A stretch of 64,000 bases of DNA from Zygnema cylindricum (taxonomy: Eukaryota > Streptophyta > Zygnematophyceae > Zygnematales > Zygnemataceae), in assembly GCA_037447655.1 (NCBI GenBank), contig JBBHKE010000214.1:55406-119405 (forward strand). Direction: 5' to 3'. The position numbers and the translations under genes were made by a program. This document shows positions 21,562 to 31,949 of this stretch, piece after piece (position 1 is the stretch's first letter; every line of letters starts with the position of its first letter). The notes below the pieces were generated by a model. That model saw nothing but the letters and a program-made list of their open reading frames with translations. It had not been told where the DNA came from and made no database searches.

Positions 21562-22540
21562 CCCCCCTGCTTTGAGCCTTTCTTCATGCTGCTTCTGGCT
21601 CCTTTCTGAACGCTCTACCTCCCATTCTTTCAACTTGGGGGCTAGCTCCGGTTTGAGTTTCCTGCTGCAGCGTTTCCATCCATGTCCTGGTTGTTGGCAA
21701 TTTAGGCAATTGTACAATATTACCCATTCGTCTGCTCCAATTGCGGGTTCGAGTCTGCTGTCCACAACTTGCTTCCCTTTAAGCTTCCGCAAAGCTTGAA
21801 GTTCCGCTTGTTCTTCCCCACTTAAGGAAGTTTTCTGGCGAATCTTGCAATTTTCACTCTTGCCTTGTCGGTCATGGCCTTTTTCCTCGCCTCACTGTGA
21901 ACGAAGTGGTCGTATAACTTCATGGCCACCAGTGAGATGTCCTTGGCAGAGGGATTTCTGTCCTGGATTGCTTGTCTTGCAATCCACTTATGCAAGGCAG
22001 TCTGCCCTGTTGGTCGGAAGGAATTACAGACAACGATGAAATACTTTGTGGCCATTGTATGAAGATCAATGGTCAACAGCTTAGTTTTCTGGCACAGGCT
22101 CGATAGGTTGTTGAAGAGAGTTTGGGGAGTCTCGTTCTGCAAGCATCGGAATTCCGTGAATTCCTTCATGGCCGATTCGTTCCTCTCGGTGTAGAGGAGT
22201 CGCCAGATATTGAGAAGGGTGGTGCAAAGGGTGGGATTGGCCACCATGCGTGTAGCTGCTTGAGCTGCCTGAATAGCTTGCAGCTGGTTTACATAGGCCC
22301 TTCCTTAGGCCTGCAGCTTCATATCATCGGTGAATGTGGCTGTCACAGGGGTGGCCGCCGCTGTAGCCAAGTCACCCTCCGCTTGTAAAATGGTCGCATC
22401 AAGAGCCGGATCAGATATCTTGATGCTAGGAGCTATCAAAAGAGATTGACGCTCCTTATAATCTGCCAACGCCCCTCCAGAGAGGTAGTTAACCATCATG
22501 GGAAAGAGGGTCGTCTTGAAGTCATCCGACATCGCTTCTC
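21562..22540 (-). pseudogene. Gypsy gag capsid region with zinc knuckle 1
   Basis: 22305-22532 and 21822-22247 read as helical capsid-like protein, with a TEFRCLQNETPQTLFNNLSSL segment like the retrotransposon gag major homology area. A frame break lies near 22250-22310. 21559-21792 holds the first zinc knuckle CLNCQQPGHGWKRC followed by a lysine/glutamate-rich tail. Family-typical gag would assemble particles in the cytoplasm. Confidence 0.75.
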
Positions 22541-22667
22541 CCCTCTACTTATTGATTTCTGATTGGGTAAACGATTTCCAAAACAACTCGAAATCTGAGA
22601 AAGCGATCCCCGAGCTGTCCCCTGTAAATTTTCGAATGACTCCCATTTCTTTCTCTTCTTTCGCTGT
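22541..22667 (-). other. Gag linker, frame disrupted
   Basis: This short stretch joins the capsid-like and proline-rich parts of gag. The reading frame changes here. Confidence 0.4.
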
Positions 22668-24032
22668 TTAGGTGAACTGAGGAAAGGCCGGTGGGTCTGA
22701 CAAACTGTGCCAGCGAAGTGACTCCTTTGTCCTCTTCCCCGGGATCGGAACCTCCTTCCCTCCGGTAGGAGGTGCTGCTCCGCTAGGCGCGGATACTCCT
22801 CCCGCAGAGGAAGTACCAACCCCTGAAAGGATGGCTGGAGGAAGGGTATTCCTCACGGGAAGAATTCCTGGCCCCCGGTGAGCAGAGGGTATCTGCGTCT
22901 GAAGACTGGTATGGCCTGGTGTCGCAGAAGGAAGGGCCCACTCCCCTTTGTCCACTCCCCGATATCCACGGGAATACCTTTCGTCCCTAAGAACTTCCTC
23001 CTCTGAAGGAATGTGGATTCGAGGTCTGTTCAAAGGTTGATCTTTGAGCTGGGATGGAGAAGAAGACGACGAAGGCCGGTTCGGAGGGGAAGGTGTTCCC
23101 CTCCGGAAAGGGGTCTGTTTCCGGGACCGTCTTCGAGAGGTTTCAGGCGGTGGAGTTCCGGAACTGGAGGAGGGGGAACGCCTGTGAGGAGGGGAGTATA
23201 CGTCGTACTTATAGGGTAAATTCAGCGGACCTGGGGACCCCCGGTCGGCTCCAGTAAGAGAAACGGAAGGAGATGGAGAGGAGATGGGATTGTCCCGGGG
23301 TTTTGCTACCGGGGCCTGGGCGTGGGAAGTAGGAGGACGAGGAGGGAAAAGAGGAGGATCAGGGGACAGTCTGGGTGGAGGAGAAGGAGGGGTAGACGGC
23401 CTCAAGGGGATGTGAATTCTTTCGTCCGGTCGTAACTCCACTAAGGCCTCAACAGCTTCAGAAACCTCCACCGAAACAAAAGTAGGCTCTTCCCGCGGAG
23501 CCGCTTCGAGTTCAGACGGTAAATCTGCACCCAAACCCCCAATATTAGGTCTTGTGTCTGCCCCCTCTTCCCGCTGAAGAGGAGGTTCCCGACCAATCTC
23601 AGAAGGAGGAGCCTGGGGTGGAGCTCCGGGCGGGGTTTCCGCTACTGGTGTTGGAGGGATCCGCCCACTGAGGATCCCACTGGTCCTCCGCTTAGCTTCC
23701 CGGATAAGATTCAATTCCTGCTCCCACAACTTTCTCCGTTCTTCCTCCAATGCTTCCCAATCCACTATAACGGTTCCAGTCCCCGCCGTAGCCGAGCCCT
23801 GGGATTTTAAAATTTCCACTAGTTCCTTAGCCCTTTCCACGACTCCGGTCAGATCAGCTATCCCTGCTCCTAGAATTTCTGGATCTGTAGGCCTGGCTCG
23901 AAACAATCCCTCGGAAAACTCTTCTGGTTCGGTTTCCGGGACCTCTGGGTCAGTGGGTTCGGGTCGCCAGAACCCTCCATCAGGGCGGACCCGGGGTGCT
24001 GGAGGGGTAGATCTCTCGGTGGAGACTAGCAC
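22668..24032 (-). CDS. Gypsy gag, long proline-rich region
   Basis: This is a 454-codon open frame rich in Pro, Ser, Arg and Glu. A charged helical stretch (about residues 45-115, with EEERRKLWEQELNLIREAKRR) could form a coiled coil. The rest looks disordered, with runs such as PSPPPRLSPDPPLFPPRPP and SPSSSSGTPPPETSRRRSRK. There is no known catalytic motif. The position at the 5' end of the coding region and the downstream capsid-like and zinc-knuckle parts make it the gag N-terminal extension. It is unusually long for gypsy gag. Confidence 0.65.
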   Translation of the reverse strand: MLVSTERSTPPAPRVRPDGGFWRPEPTDPEVPETEPEEFSEGLFRARPTDPEILGAGIADLTGVVERAKELVEILKSQGSATAGTGTVIVDWEALEEERRKLWEQELNLIREAKRRTSGILSGRIPPTPVAETPPGAPPQAPPSEIGREPPLQREEGADTRPNIGGLGADLPSELEAAPREEPTFVSVEVSEAVEALVELRPDERIHIPLRPSTPPSPPPRLSPDPPLFPPRPPTSHAQAPVAKPRDNPISSPSPSVSLTGADRGSPGPLNLPYKYDVYSPPHRRSPSSSSGTPPPETSRRRSRKQTPFRRGTPSPPNRPSSSSSPSQLKDQPLNRPRIHIPSEEEVLRDERYSRGYRGVDKGEWALPSATPGHTSLQTQIPSAHRGPGILPVRNTLPPAILSGVGTSSAGGVSAPSGAAPPTGGKEVPIPGKRTKESLRWHSLSDPPAFPQFT

Positions 24033-24939
24033 TGGAGTTGGGAAAGGTTCTTCCTTGGGAATAGGTGCAAATCTACCCTTGCTATCCCTGTGGTCAAACT
24101 TCTTCCCCCTCCCCGGCTCTGGAGCCCCTCAATCTTTGCCATCAGCTCTACTACGAGACCTCGTAGTCGGGCGCCCTCGGGACGGTCGGCTTGCTGCAGT
24201 GTCTTGGGAAGAAGATGGAGGAGGGCGAGAAGGAGGAGCCCTCCTAGGCCTTTCCTGCAAGGACTGTGAGGAACCACTCTCTGAAGAGCTGCTTAGAATC
24301 TCCACTACCCCTCCCACTGGTTTAACCACCCGAGGTCGATCCGACCGAGACACTCTTTGCACCAACTCCTGCTTAACCTTCAGTTCATGAAGATCTGAAG
24401 AGCAAGGAGTTCCTTTCGACCAGGGCGGCTGGGATCCGTCAAAACCGCAGGGTCAATCTGAATTTCGGCCCTGGGAATCTTTGATCTAGTGTGAAGCCCG
24501 ACCTCCGAAGAGGACCCAAAAGGGGCTCCCGCAGAGCTTGCCTTTTTGGCCTGGCCCGGAGTGACACTCGGTTTCTTTCTTGAGCCTGTGCTCTGGACTC
24601 CTTTCTTTCCTCGGCAAAGAATCTAGAGGCCTCCGTCAAGGAGGGAAAATGTTCAGGAGTGAGGCTAGGAGGAGATAGGGGCGAAGTTTGCGGTTCGGGC
24701 GGTTTTGTAGGAGTCTCAACTCTAATAGGCTCAGGCATCATCCCCTGGAGAAACCGCTCTACGTTTGCAGACGAGGTGAAAGGGACAGATTCTTGGGGAA
24801 CCTGTGACTCTTCCATTGGTGCCACCGCTTCTTGATTCGCCCGCTCTTGCAGCCTGGCATCGGAGAGATTCTTATCTTGAGCTTCGCCTCCCCGCATGAT
24901 GACAAAGGTCTCGAAAGAAGAAGAAACGAAAGTAAACAA
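24026..24939 (-). pseudogene. Gypsy gag N-terminus
   Basis: 24439-24939 begins with a plausible start at 24896-24898 (MRGGEAQDKNLSD) and is rich in Pro, Glu and Arg. 24129-24365 and 24026-24277 continue in other frames, with an Arg/Ser-rich SRGRPTTRSRSRAD stretch. At least two frame changes separate this from the 454-codon frame. The role is unknown beyond being the start of gag. Confidence 0.55.
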
Positions 24940-26200
24940 AACTCGCTTACGTCAAGAGAGAGCTTCTAAAGTGGAAAGCTCCTATCCCCTCTAATCCGAA
25001 AGAGACAGGTGGCTTTTCAGTACTGTACTTATTCACGGGAAGTCTATAGCATTTGTTCCCTCAAAACCCACGGTTTCGATACAAGGAAGTGGCAGTTTTA
25101 CTCCGGGGATTCCACGCCAAAGCAAAAGAAACTACAAGCGAATACACCAATGCACTACCACGTGGACACATAGAAATAAATAGGAATGGCAGTTTCAGAT
25201 TTAACAATATCACCTTGACCACAGAAATAAAATATAAGATGGAAGATATAAAAGATGGCGAAGCAAGCTTAACATACCCCGACAATTTACGAAGACAAAG
25301 AGACAAGGGCGAACTCTCTCCCGATGGTAGTGTAAATAGGTATGGCACTCCTTCAACCCTCGGTGTCCGCAGTTCGGAACCGACCAGACTCTTCTCAGTT
25401 TCAAGCAGCGAAAGATCCCAAAATCACCCAAAGGGACGATAATGCCAACTACCAGCCCGAACTATGATTCCCACAATGGACAAATCCGAAACAAAGATGG
25501 CAATAGAGTCAAACAAAACAAAGATTATTCCAAAAGAAAGTTTGTTGGATTTTCTGAGGGTTTTCACACGAGACAGTACTGAAAAGCAACCTGTCTCCTT
25601 CGGCCCCAAGTGCCTTATACAGCAAAAGCTTGTCCAGTTTCAGGTCCAAAAGTCAAACCTACGCTATTAGCCAATGAGCGGCCAGCAAGTGCAACCGAAC
25701 TGACATAAGACAAAATAATGTGTACTACACTTGGGGCAAAAAGTTAGACCTCTGACTACGGCTAGATCCGCGGCCGCAAGTTATTATTTGTTCCATAGTT
25801 TGTAAGACAAAGTACTAAAAGGACACGGAAGTGCCAAGCTTTGACTTATGTAATTAATTAACCACTGGTCAACTGAATCTGAACTGAATTGCTACAGACA
25901 GCTAACAGCAAAATCTAGATTACAGTCCGGAAGTCTACGTGGCAATCCACAATGTACCCTCCACTAGGGCTGGTGGAAGCTAGTACTATGTGACGGAACT
26001 GCGATCTTTTAGACGGTAGAACTTTGTCGTCCAGCCTCCGTTAGGCACGAAACAAAGTGCGTCTTGTTCAGTAGAGGAAATGCATTAATCCTTCCGGCAG
26101 GTTGTACGGGCTTCTCTGAAATTTGAGAATAGTACGGGTCGGAAGGTACGGAAATCCTCGGTAATATAGAAGTGTGCATGAAAAGCACTCGAGCTTGACA
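24940..26200 (-). repeat. Gypsy 5' LTR and leader region
   Basis: On the minus strand this begins TGTCAAGCTCGAG at the insertion edge and runs 1.26 kb to the gag start. A TATA-like gctgtataagg lies near 25620. A pair of inverted segments with cctgtctctttcgg and aaaagc-type phrases lies at about 25005-25030 and 25572-25600. No protein-like frame is present; the 129-codon plus-strand frame at 25053-25442 has no family features. The LTR end and primer-binding site could not be placed. Confidence 0.5.
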
Positions 26201-26679
26201 CCTGAAATGTACGTTCAAAAGGGAAAGGAAGAATTAGTGTGTAAATTGATGAAATCTTTGTATGGGCTAAAACAAGCCCCTCATCAGTGGAATTTGAAGT
26301 TAGATGAGTTTTTGACTGGGCTGGGATTTAAGAGAATTAGCTCAGATCATTCTGTACATGTCTTACAAGGGGAGGATGGGATACTATACATTGCTGTATA
26401 TGTGGATGACTTATTATTAATCAGTAAGTCAATGGATGAAATAAACCGCATTAAAGCGACTTTAAGGTCTAGGTTCGAGATGAAGGACCTCGGTGAGGCC
26501 AAGTATATTTAGGAATACAGGTAGAAAGAGACAGAAACAAAAGGCTGATTATGTTAACTCAGAAAGAAGTATTAGGTAACATGTTGGAAAGATTTGAAAT
26601 GAAAGATGTAAAGAGATATATAACTCCCATGGAATTCAGGTAAAAATTGGAAGGAAGGGATTCAGAATGAGGCATTATA
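26201..26679 (+). pseudogene. copia-1 reverse transcriptase, 3' part
   Basis: It continues the RT after the nested element with KSLYGLKQAPHQWNLKLDEF and the catalytic YVDDLLLIS. The frame is lost at 26512, just after FEMKDLGEAKYI. Stops lie in the following 170 bases, where GIQVERDRN-like and MLERFEMKDVK-like segments remain readable. Confidence 0.9.
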
Positions 26680-27401
26680 GTGTGTGAGAGTTTAGAGTCA
26701 AGGGAGGAGGAGTTTATGGCTTTAAAGCCATATAGACAGGTAGTTGGAAGTCTTATATATTTTATGAATTGTACGAGACCTGATATTGCAGCAGCTGTGG
26801 GGGTCTTGAGTAGAAGTTTGCACAATCCTAAAAAGGCAGACTGGGAAGCAGCAAAAAAAGTGCTAAGATATCTTGCAGGTACTCAAAATCATAAGCTTGT
26901 ACTCGGAGGAGAAGGGGTGAAAATACAGACGTGGAGCGATGCTAACTATGGAGACATGCCAAGCTGAAATCTACGACAGGCTTGGTTTTGAAGATTGGAG
27001 ACGGAACTTCCTGCTGGAGTAGCAAATTATAGAAGGTTACAGCTCAATCCACAATGGAGTCAGAATATATGGCAGCAGCTTCCGCCCTCAAGGAGCTCCT
27101 ATGGGTCAAGTCCGTTTTACAAGAACTTGGGTATATGCAAACTGGTCCTCAAGCTATCTGGTGTGACAACCAGGCAGCCATTGCAATTGCCTCTAACCCC
27201 AGCCATCACTTTAAGAGCAAACACATGGATGTTAGACTTCACTTTGTTAGAGAAAAAATACTTGCAAAAGTCATTAAGTTATGTTATTCACCGAACGAGA
27301 AGATGGTAGCTGATATGTTAACAAAAGCCCTTCGTGCTCCTAAGTTACAATTTTGCAGAGATGCTATTGGACTAAGTGAGTATTTGAGTCTAAAGATTTA
27401 G
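26680..27401 (+). pseudogene. copia-1 RT tail and RNase H
   Basis: 26680-26967 has YRQVVGSLIYFMNCTRPDIAAAVGVLSR and KVLRYLAGTQNHKL. After a frameshift, 27054-27401 has ESEYMAAASALKELLWVKSVL, IWCDNQAAIAIASNP and KHMDVRLHFVREKI, with the usual copia C-terminus KALRAPKLQFCRD. It ends immediately before the polypurine tract at 27401-27406. Confidence 0.92.
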
Positions 27402-27406
27402 GGGAG

Positions 27407-28406
27407 TGTTGTAATTTATAAAATCTTTATTTCAGTAAATAGGGGTAAAAATAACTTAGATTATTTTTCTAAGTAGTCTACTGTAATACTTACATTAATT
27501 AGCGTTACAGTAGCAAAAAGTACAATATAGTGTATTGTACTTTTACAGGGACACGTGTCGGCAAAAGAACGTATGCAGGTTTTTCGGAGTGGCGCCGACA
27601 GTCAGCCACACGCGTCACGCAGTTGACGATATGATTCACAAGATCGGACGAACGGGATCTGAACCGGGTATTCCTGAAATAAATGGTACACTTCGACGAA
27701 ACCATCGTCGATTGAATTTGTTCCAACGGACGGGATTCACTTGGGACCACAAGCGTGATTCACGAGGGACCACAAGCGTGATTCGCGTGGGACCACAAGT
27801 GACGAAGCACTTAGGTGCTTCGTACTACACGACCACATTCGGCTGGATTTTAGCGACTCTCGCTGATTAAGCATTTGGAACGTTTTGTGTACGGTTGGAA
27901 CGTTTTGTGTTTGGTTCAATATCTGGAAATATCTGAATAACATTGTTTTTTATTTTAGTGTAATAAAAAATAGTGTTCCATTAAGCAAGTTTTTAGAAAG
28001 TAAATATTAGGGTTTTGAGGTACAGTGACGTACAGGTAGGATGCGTTGTCCTTAGTCATGATAATAACCGTAGTAACGGTTACCCAAATAAGTATAGATC
28101 AGTAGATACACACTATGAGTATATAACTTAGGACTTAGCCAATTTTGTAGTATCGAGTATTGGGAATATGATTTTCTAAAGGCAGTTTTTGGGAAACTTC
28201 CAGACATCATATCTTATGGTTTACAAGGTCGTTTGGGCTGAAATTTTTGGAATTGTCATTTTACTGTATTGTTTATCACTGTGGCAAATTTGAGGCATTA
28301 TGGCTATCCAAGTCATATTTTGTGTCTATCAAAGTTGGCTGTTGAGTAGGTACTTTGATAGTTTCCACTGTTTTTCATATCTACTTCCACTACTACTGCT
28401 GGTTCT
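27407..28406 (+). repeat. copia-1 3' LTR
   Basis: It is the direct repeat of 9755-10734. It ends at the bases matching the tenth gag codon of the 5' copy. It abuts a different LTR at 28407. A 17-base phrase (ggaacgttttgtgt type) is duplicated near 27877-27910. Confidence 0.82.
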
Positions 28407-29473
28407 TGTTGGTTTGAAAAGTTAGTTTTGTGCGTTCGTTTTTTTTCGTGCGTACATAATGTTTCGTGGGTACAGTACGCTACTCTAATGCTATCTTGAT
28501 ATACTGTGGAGGTTCGAATTCATTTGTGGATTTGGGGGAGTAATGGTATTAATTGTTTTTGGGATATAAAGAACTAAGTGGGTGGCGTGAACAAGTAAAT
28601 GAAGAAGTACGGAATATGGAAGTCAAATTTAAGACGGATCGCGAAGCGATCCAATGTGGAATGTTTTTGAAGAAGTACGCCGCCGATACGGACTAATTTG
28701 GATGGAGTGATGTCATTTCGCCAAGTGGATTTTGGTGATTATGCTTCACGACATCAAGGGTGCCAAAGAAGAGCTACGGACGGAGGTGCCGTCAGTTTGG
28801 TGAGGGACGCGAAATCGCGTCCATCACATGATATTTATTTTGGATGGTCCAGATTCGTTTCACTGAATTTGTAAGACTTGTAAATATTTAGCAATGTTTT
28901 GTCTTGTGTTTTAATTATTAGTTTAGATCTCAGGTACACTCACATTAATTAAGGTAGATGATTACGTACGGCTGGTATGCCTCCGTACAGTTAGTAGTAA
29001 GCTGTAGTGTATATTTGTAGAACTTAGTCATTTTTAGACTAAGGAACTTTTGGACAGAAACTGTTTCTGCTCTTTTTTTAGAATTTCATCTCATAATTGC
29101 TCTCAGTTATATTAGCAGAATTATCTGAAATTTTGCATGTGTGTTCCTCCTTGTATTAGAAATAATTTGTAAAATTTTCAGACCTATAATAAGTCTGGTT
29201 TTCTTGGGGCTTCATTGTGAAGTTGGTCAGATTTATCAAAGTTTTGGCAGGCTGTTTTTTACAACTTTGACTGAGTGTTGTGATTATTCGGTTTGGTATT
29301 ATTATATGAAATTTGGTGGAAATACTTAGTGATCTAGGAACTTTTTGGTTAAGTAGTTTCAGCTTGGTTTGGTAATTCTGTAGAATTCTGAGTGGAATCA
29401 AATGAGGTTGTTTTGGGGTAGTCTGTGGTGCTTCCGAGGGTACATTCATGGCTGAAAAGGGCTATGAACAACA
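28407..29473 (+). repeat. LTR with gag start, family related to 44069-45149
   Basis: It starts tgttggtttgaaaag and ends at gaacaaca, 25 bases after an ATG at 29449 (MAEKGYEQQ). The solo LTR at 44069-45149 has the matching end (MAEIGQGQH). Shared interior phrases include acgtacggctggtatgcctccgtacag. No target duplication was found, so it may be chimeric with copia-1. Confidence 0.6.
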
Positions 29474-30085
29474 ACGAGCGGAAGCGTGATGAGGGGAATA
29501 AAGACAAAGGTAAACCTTATCGGAACTTTGGTGGAAAGAGAGGGAGAAGAAAAGAAAGTGGAGGTTCGAAAAAAGGAGTTTGCGTCTTTTGTAGGGAACC
29601 GGGTCACTATATGGAGGAATGCCCTTGTTTGGAAAAACTTAGAAGTTGGAATGTGGATGAAGAGGAAAAAGAAGAAGAGGAGAAAGAGGATGAAGATATT
29701 TTAGAGCTTCTCCGGACCAGCAGTATGGGGAAGAGAGAAAAGCACACAGAAATTTCACGAAAGCAACAATGTGCTTTTGGAGGTATAAGGGAAGTAAAGA
29801 GAGAGGAGATACTTGACGGAGTTCAAAACATTGAGGATAGTTTCATAGATATTTTGGAAACAGAAAATTGGTCGGAAAGGGAGACTTCAACAGATTCCGA
29901 GGAAAGGGGATAATTCATTATAGAGGAGGTATTAAAGGATAGGGGAGAAGAGAAATATTTGATTAAAGGTTTAGGAGAGAAGAAATATTTATTGGGAATT
30001 AAAACAGAAACAGATAGTGGAAAGAAATCCATGGGAGAGAGTGAGGAAAGTTCAATTTTTGCGGGTAATGGGTTTGACATCACTA
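29474..30085 (+). pseudogene. Zinc-knuckle gag fragment
   Basis: The frame 29425-29913 encodes a basic stretch, then CVFCREPGHYMEEC (C-x2-C-x4-H-x4-C), then a strongly acidic run of Glu/Asp. A stop at 29911-29913 is followed by more of the same charged composition up to about 30080. This fits a gypsy-type gag-protease linker. No protease or RT follows on this strand because a minus-strand element begins. Confidence 0.6.
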
Positions 30086-30958
30086 AATGTAGTGAGATTT
30101 CGTCCGCTGTAAGGGATTCAAGGATGTCTGCACTCATGCCAACTGCGGCATAGGCTTGCACGATCGGTGCCGAATGGGCCGTAGTAGGCATGGGTTGCTT
30201 GGCCGTGATAAAAGGTAAGCAAATTTTGCGTTCTATAAAGTTGTTCGGTCGGTAATAAAATGTTTGATCATGCATATCACCCCCCCCCCCCCCCCCCCCC
30301 CCCCCACTCGAAAAATAACGTCTTGACCGACCAAGCATTCATAATCACTACATTTGGTGACCAAGGCGTGAGCATGTATTTCTGCCAAATCGGTCACTGA
30401 CTGACTTTGGAACTGAAAGCATATTGGTTTTATCGTAATAACGAGGACCAGTTCTATCGTACCTGCGGATGTTAACAAGCGTGTGGTAGTGGGTTGTAGC
30501 TTAACTGCAAAAAGACCTATTTTGATTGCAAAATCGGACCCGAGGATGATCGATTTTGCGTTTGTATCTATGAGAGGTAATGTTGGAGCAACCCCATTAA
30601 CCGTGAAAACGCCTAATTTGTTATCCAAGAAATTGATGTGAAGAGTGAGGCTAGATCGCTCTTCAAGAGTAATAGCTTGAAAAGAGAGAGCATTACGATG
30701 GTTTTGAAGAGCCTGTAACACAACAGATGGCAGGGTTAGATCTATCGTTTTACCATTGCTATCCAGATCAGGAAGCATGGTGGACAGGATTGATAAATTT
30801 TCTTCGACCTTATAAGTGTCTTGTATGCTTCTCTCCAAGATTGTTAATTCTTCGGCGATGATGCCAGAGGCCCTTTCTGACATAGGTGGGAGTGGTTCTT
30901 TAGCCAATGATAATGGAATACGGGTGTTAATGGATTTTGACTCGCATTTTATGATCAA
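30086..30958 (-). pseudogene. Gypsy-like protease fragment with poly-C tract
   Basis: 30233-30958 reads as a retropepsin-like region: TLHINFLDNKLGVFTVNG precedes PLIDTNAKSIILGSDFAIKIGL, where DTNA stands in for DTGA, and the later ILGSDF block is typical. Near its end the frame runs through a glycine run encoded by 26 consecutive C bases at 30280-30305 on the plus strand. Past it, 30086-30275 continues with LNNFIERKICLPFI-like sequence in another frame. Confidence 0.55.
30280..30305. repeat. Poly-C tract, 26 bases
   Basis: It is an uninterrupted homopolymer with a single-base boundary on each side. Such runs often vary in length by slippage or are mis-sized in assemblies. Confidence 0.95.
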
Positions 30959-31800
30959 GAGTCCCTTTAAACTGAGCTGCCCGATGTTGAACAGTGGAAT
31001 CCCGAAGCGATCGACCCGCGAAAGAGGGCATATGGACCATAGTTCGGGCCATTCCAGTTAATTGCGGCTTGACCTGCGCCATAAGCGCGACAAACTTCTC
31101 TTTCATCATGGCCGCCACGGTAGCCTCCATCTCGGCTTTCTCCTAGCTCTCTTGCTGATTTTTAGAGGGTTGTCTTTCTCTACCCTCTTAGGTGGAGTGA
31201 CGAATTTCGCCGAGCGAGCACGTATACCGCCATTTTTGATTTGATTTTGATAACTGAAATCGTGATTTTTAACGTGCCATCGATGTACATAATGACCTGT
31301 TTGATTCCAATGAGTACACGTGGCAATCATATACGGACAGCCGCGTGCGTCGTGACCACTGTTACCACATTGGAAACAGATACGCACCCCAGGGGTTGTT
31401 GGCAATGTTCCTATGCCTGGAGCTCTTCGAGGTCTCGGATTGGGCCATCGCTTGCGCGGGTTAGGATTTGGATTCTCAAATTCTCTAGGAGAAGGCTTAG
31501 GTCACTCATGAGCGTCCCACCAGCTAGTCTGCATTTCATACCTTATGGTATATTCGAGAGCCTGTTCGAAGGTAAGTTTAAGACCATATGCCTCATTTGA
31601 ATGGCTTTGAATGAAACGTCGAGATTGGGTGGGAAATTGCCCCACAAATTTCTGAACTGCCTTTGCGTGTGACATGAGGTGAAGCAATGCTTCACGTAAT
31701 GTTTCCAAACATGCTCACAATGCCGGGGCGGTTTCACCTGGTCGTAGTTCAAAATTCATTAGTTCTTTCACTTGATCGCAATTCTGCATTAGGTACTCTT
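30959..31800 (-). pseudogene. Gypsy-like gag fragment
   Basis: 31502-31760 has capsid-like sequence (LLHLMSHAKAVQKFVGQFP and a KLTFEQALEYTIRYEM tail). 31106-31405 has a zinc knuckle CFQCGNSGHDARGC and a second Cys/His cluster. Together with the protease fragment downstream this is the 5' part of one minus-strand gypsy-like element in gag-protease order. It is truncated before RT and broken by frameshifts. Confidence 0.65.
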
Positions 31801-31949
31801 CCTTAATTAACTGAAAACAAATGATACAGGATCCCTTAGAGCGACCAACATTGCATGGCGAGCTAGAACAGCTGCCCAAGCCGCAACAACGAATTAATGA
31901 GGAACCTCAAGTATTTCAAGTGAAATTTCGTTACCTGCAGAGTTAAAAA

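Larger units (their letters stand above)
13701..26200 (-). mobile_element. Nested Ty3/gypsy element encoding a DNA methyltransferase and a PHD finger
   Basis: A 12.5-kb minus-strand insertion begins tgtcgagc and ends gcttgaca on the plus strand, giving TG..CA-type ends. It is bracketed by cctg at 13697-13700 and 26201-26204 (acctg if the shared A is counted). It disrupts the copia-1 RT exactly. Domain order on the minus strand is gag (two zinc knuckles), protease, C5-cytosine methyltransferase, RT, RNase H, integrase, PHD finger. RT upstream of integrase makes it Ty3/gypsy. A family L solo LTR (20367-21561) sits in gag; without it the element is about 11.3 kb. Several frameshifts and two amber codons break the frames. 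Confidence 0.92.
9755..28406 (+). mobile_element. Ty1/copia element copia-1, split by a nested gypsy
   Basis: Direct repeats at 9755-10734 and 27407-28406 both start tgttgtaatttataaaatc. They bracket gag, protease, integrase, RT and RNase H in copia order on the plus strand. The RT is interrupted at 13700/26201 by a 12.5-kb minus-strand gypsy element. Many frameshifts and stops show that copia-1 is old. The 3' LTR is preceded by the polypurine tract ggggag, and the last RNase H codons lie within a few bases of it, as in canonical copia elements. Confidence 0.9.

Noticed and set aside
25053-25442. 129-codon plus-strand frame in the gypsy leader
   Set aside because: It is antisense to the element, lies in the LTR/leader region and has no family features.
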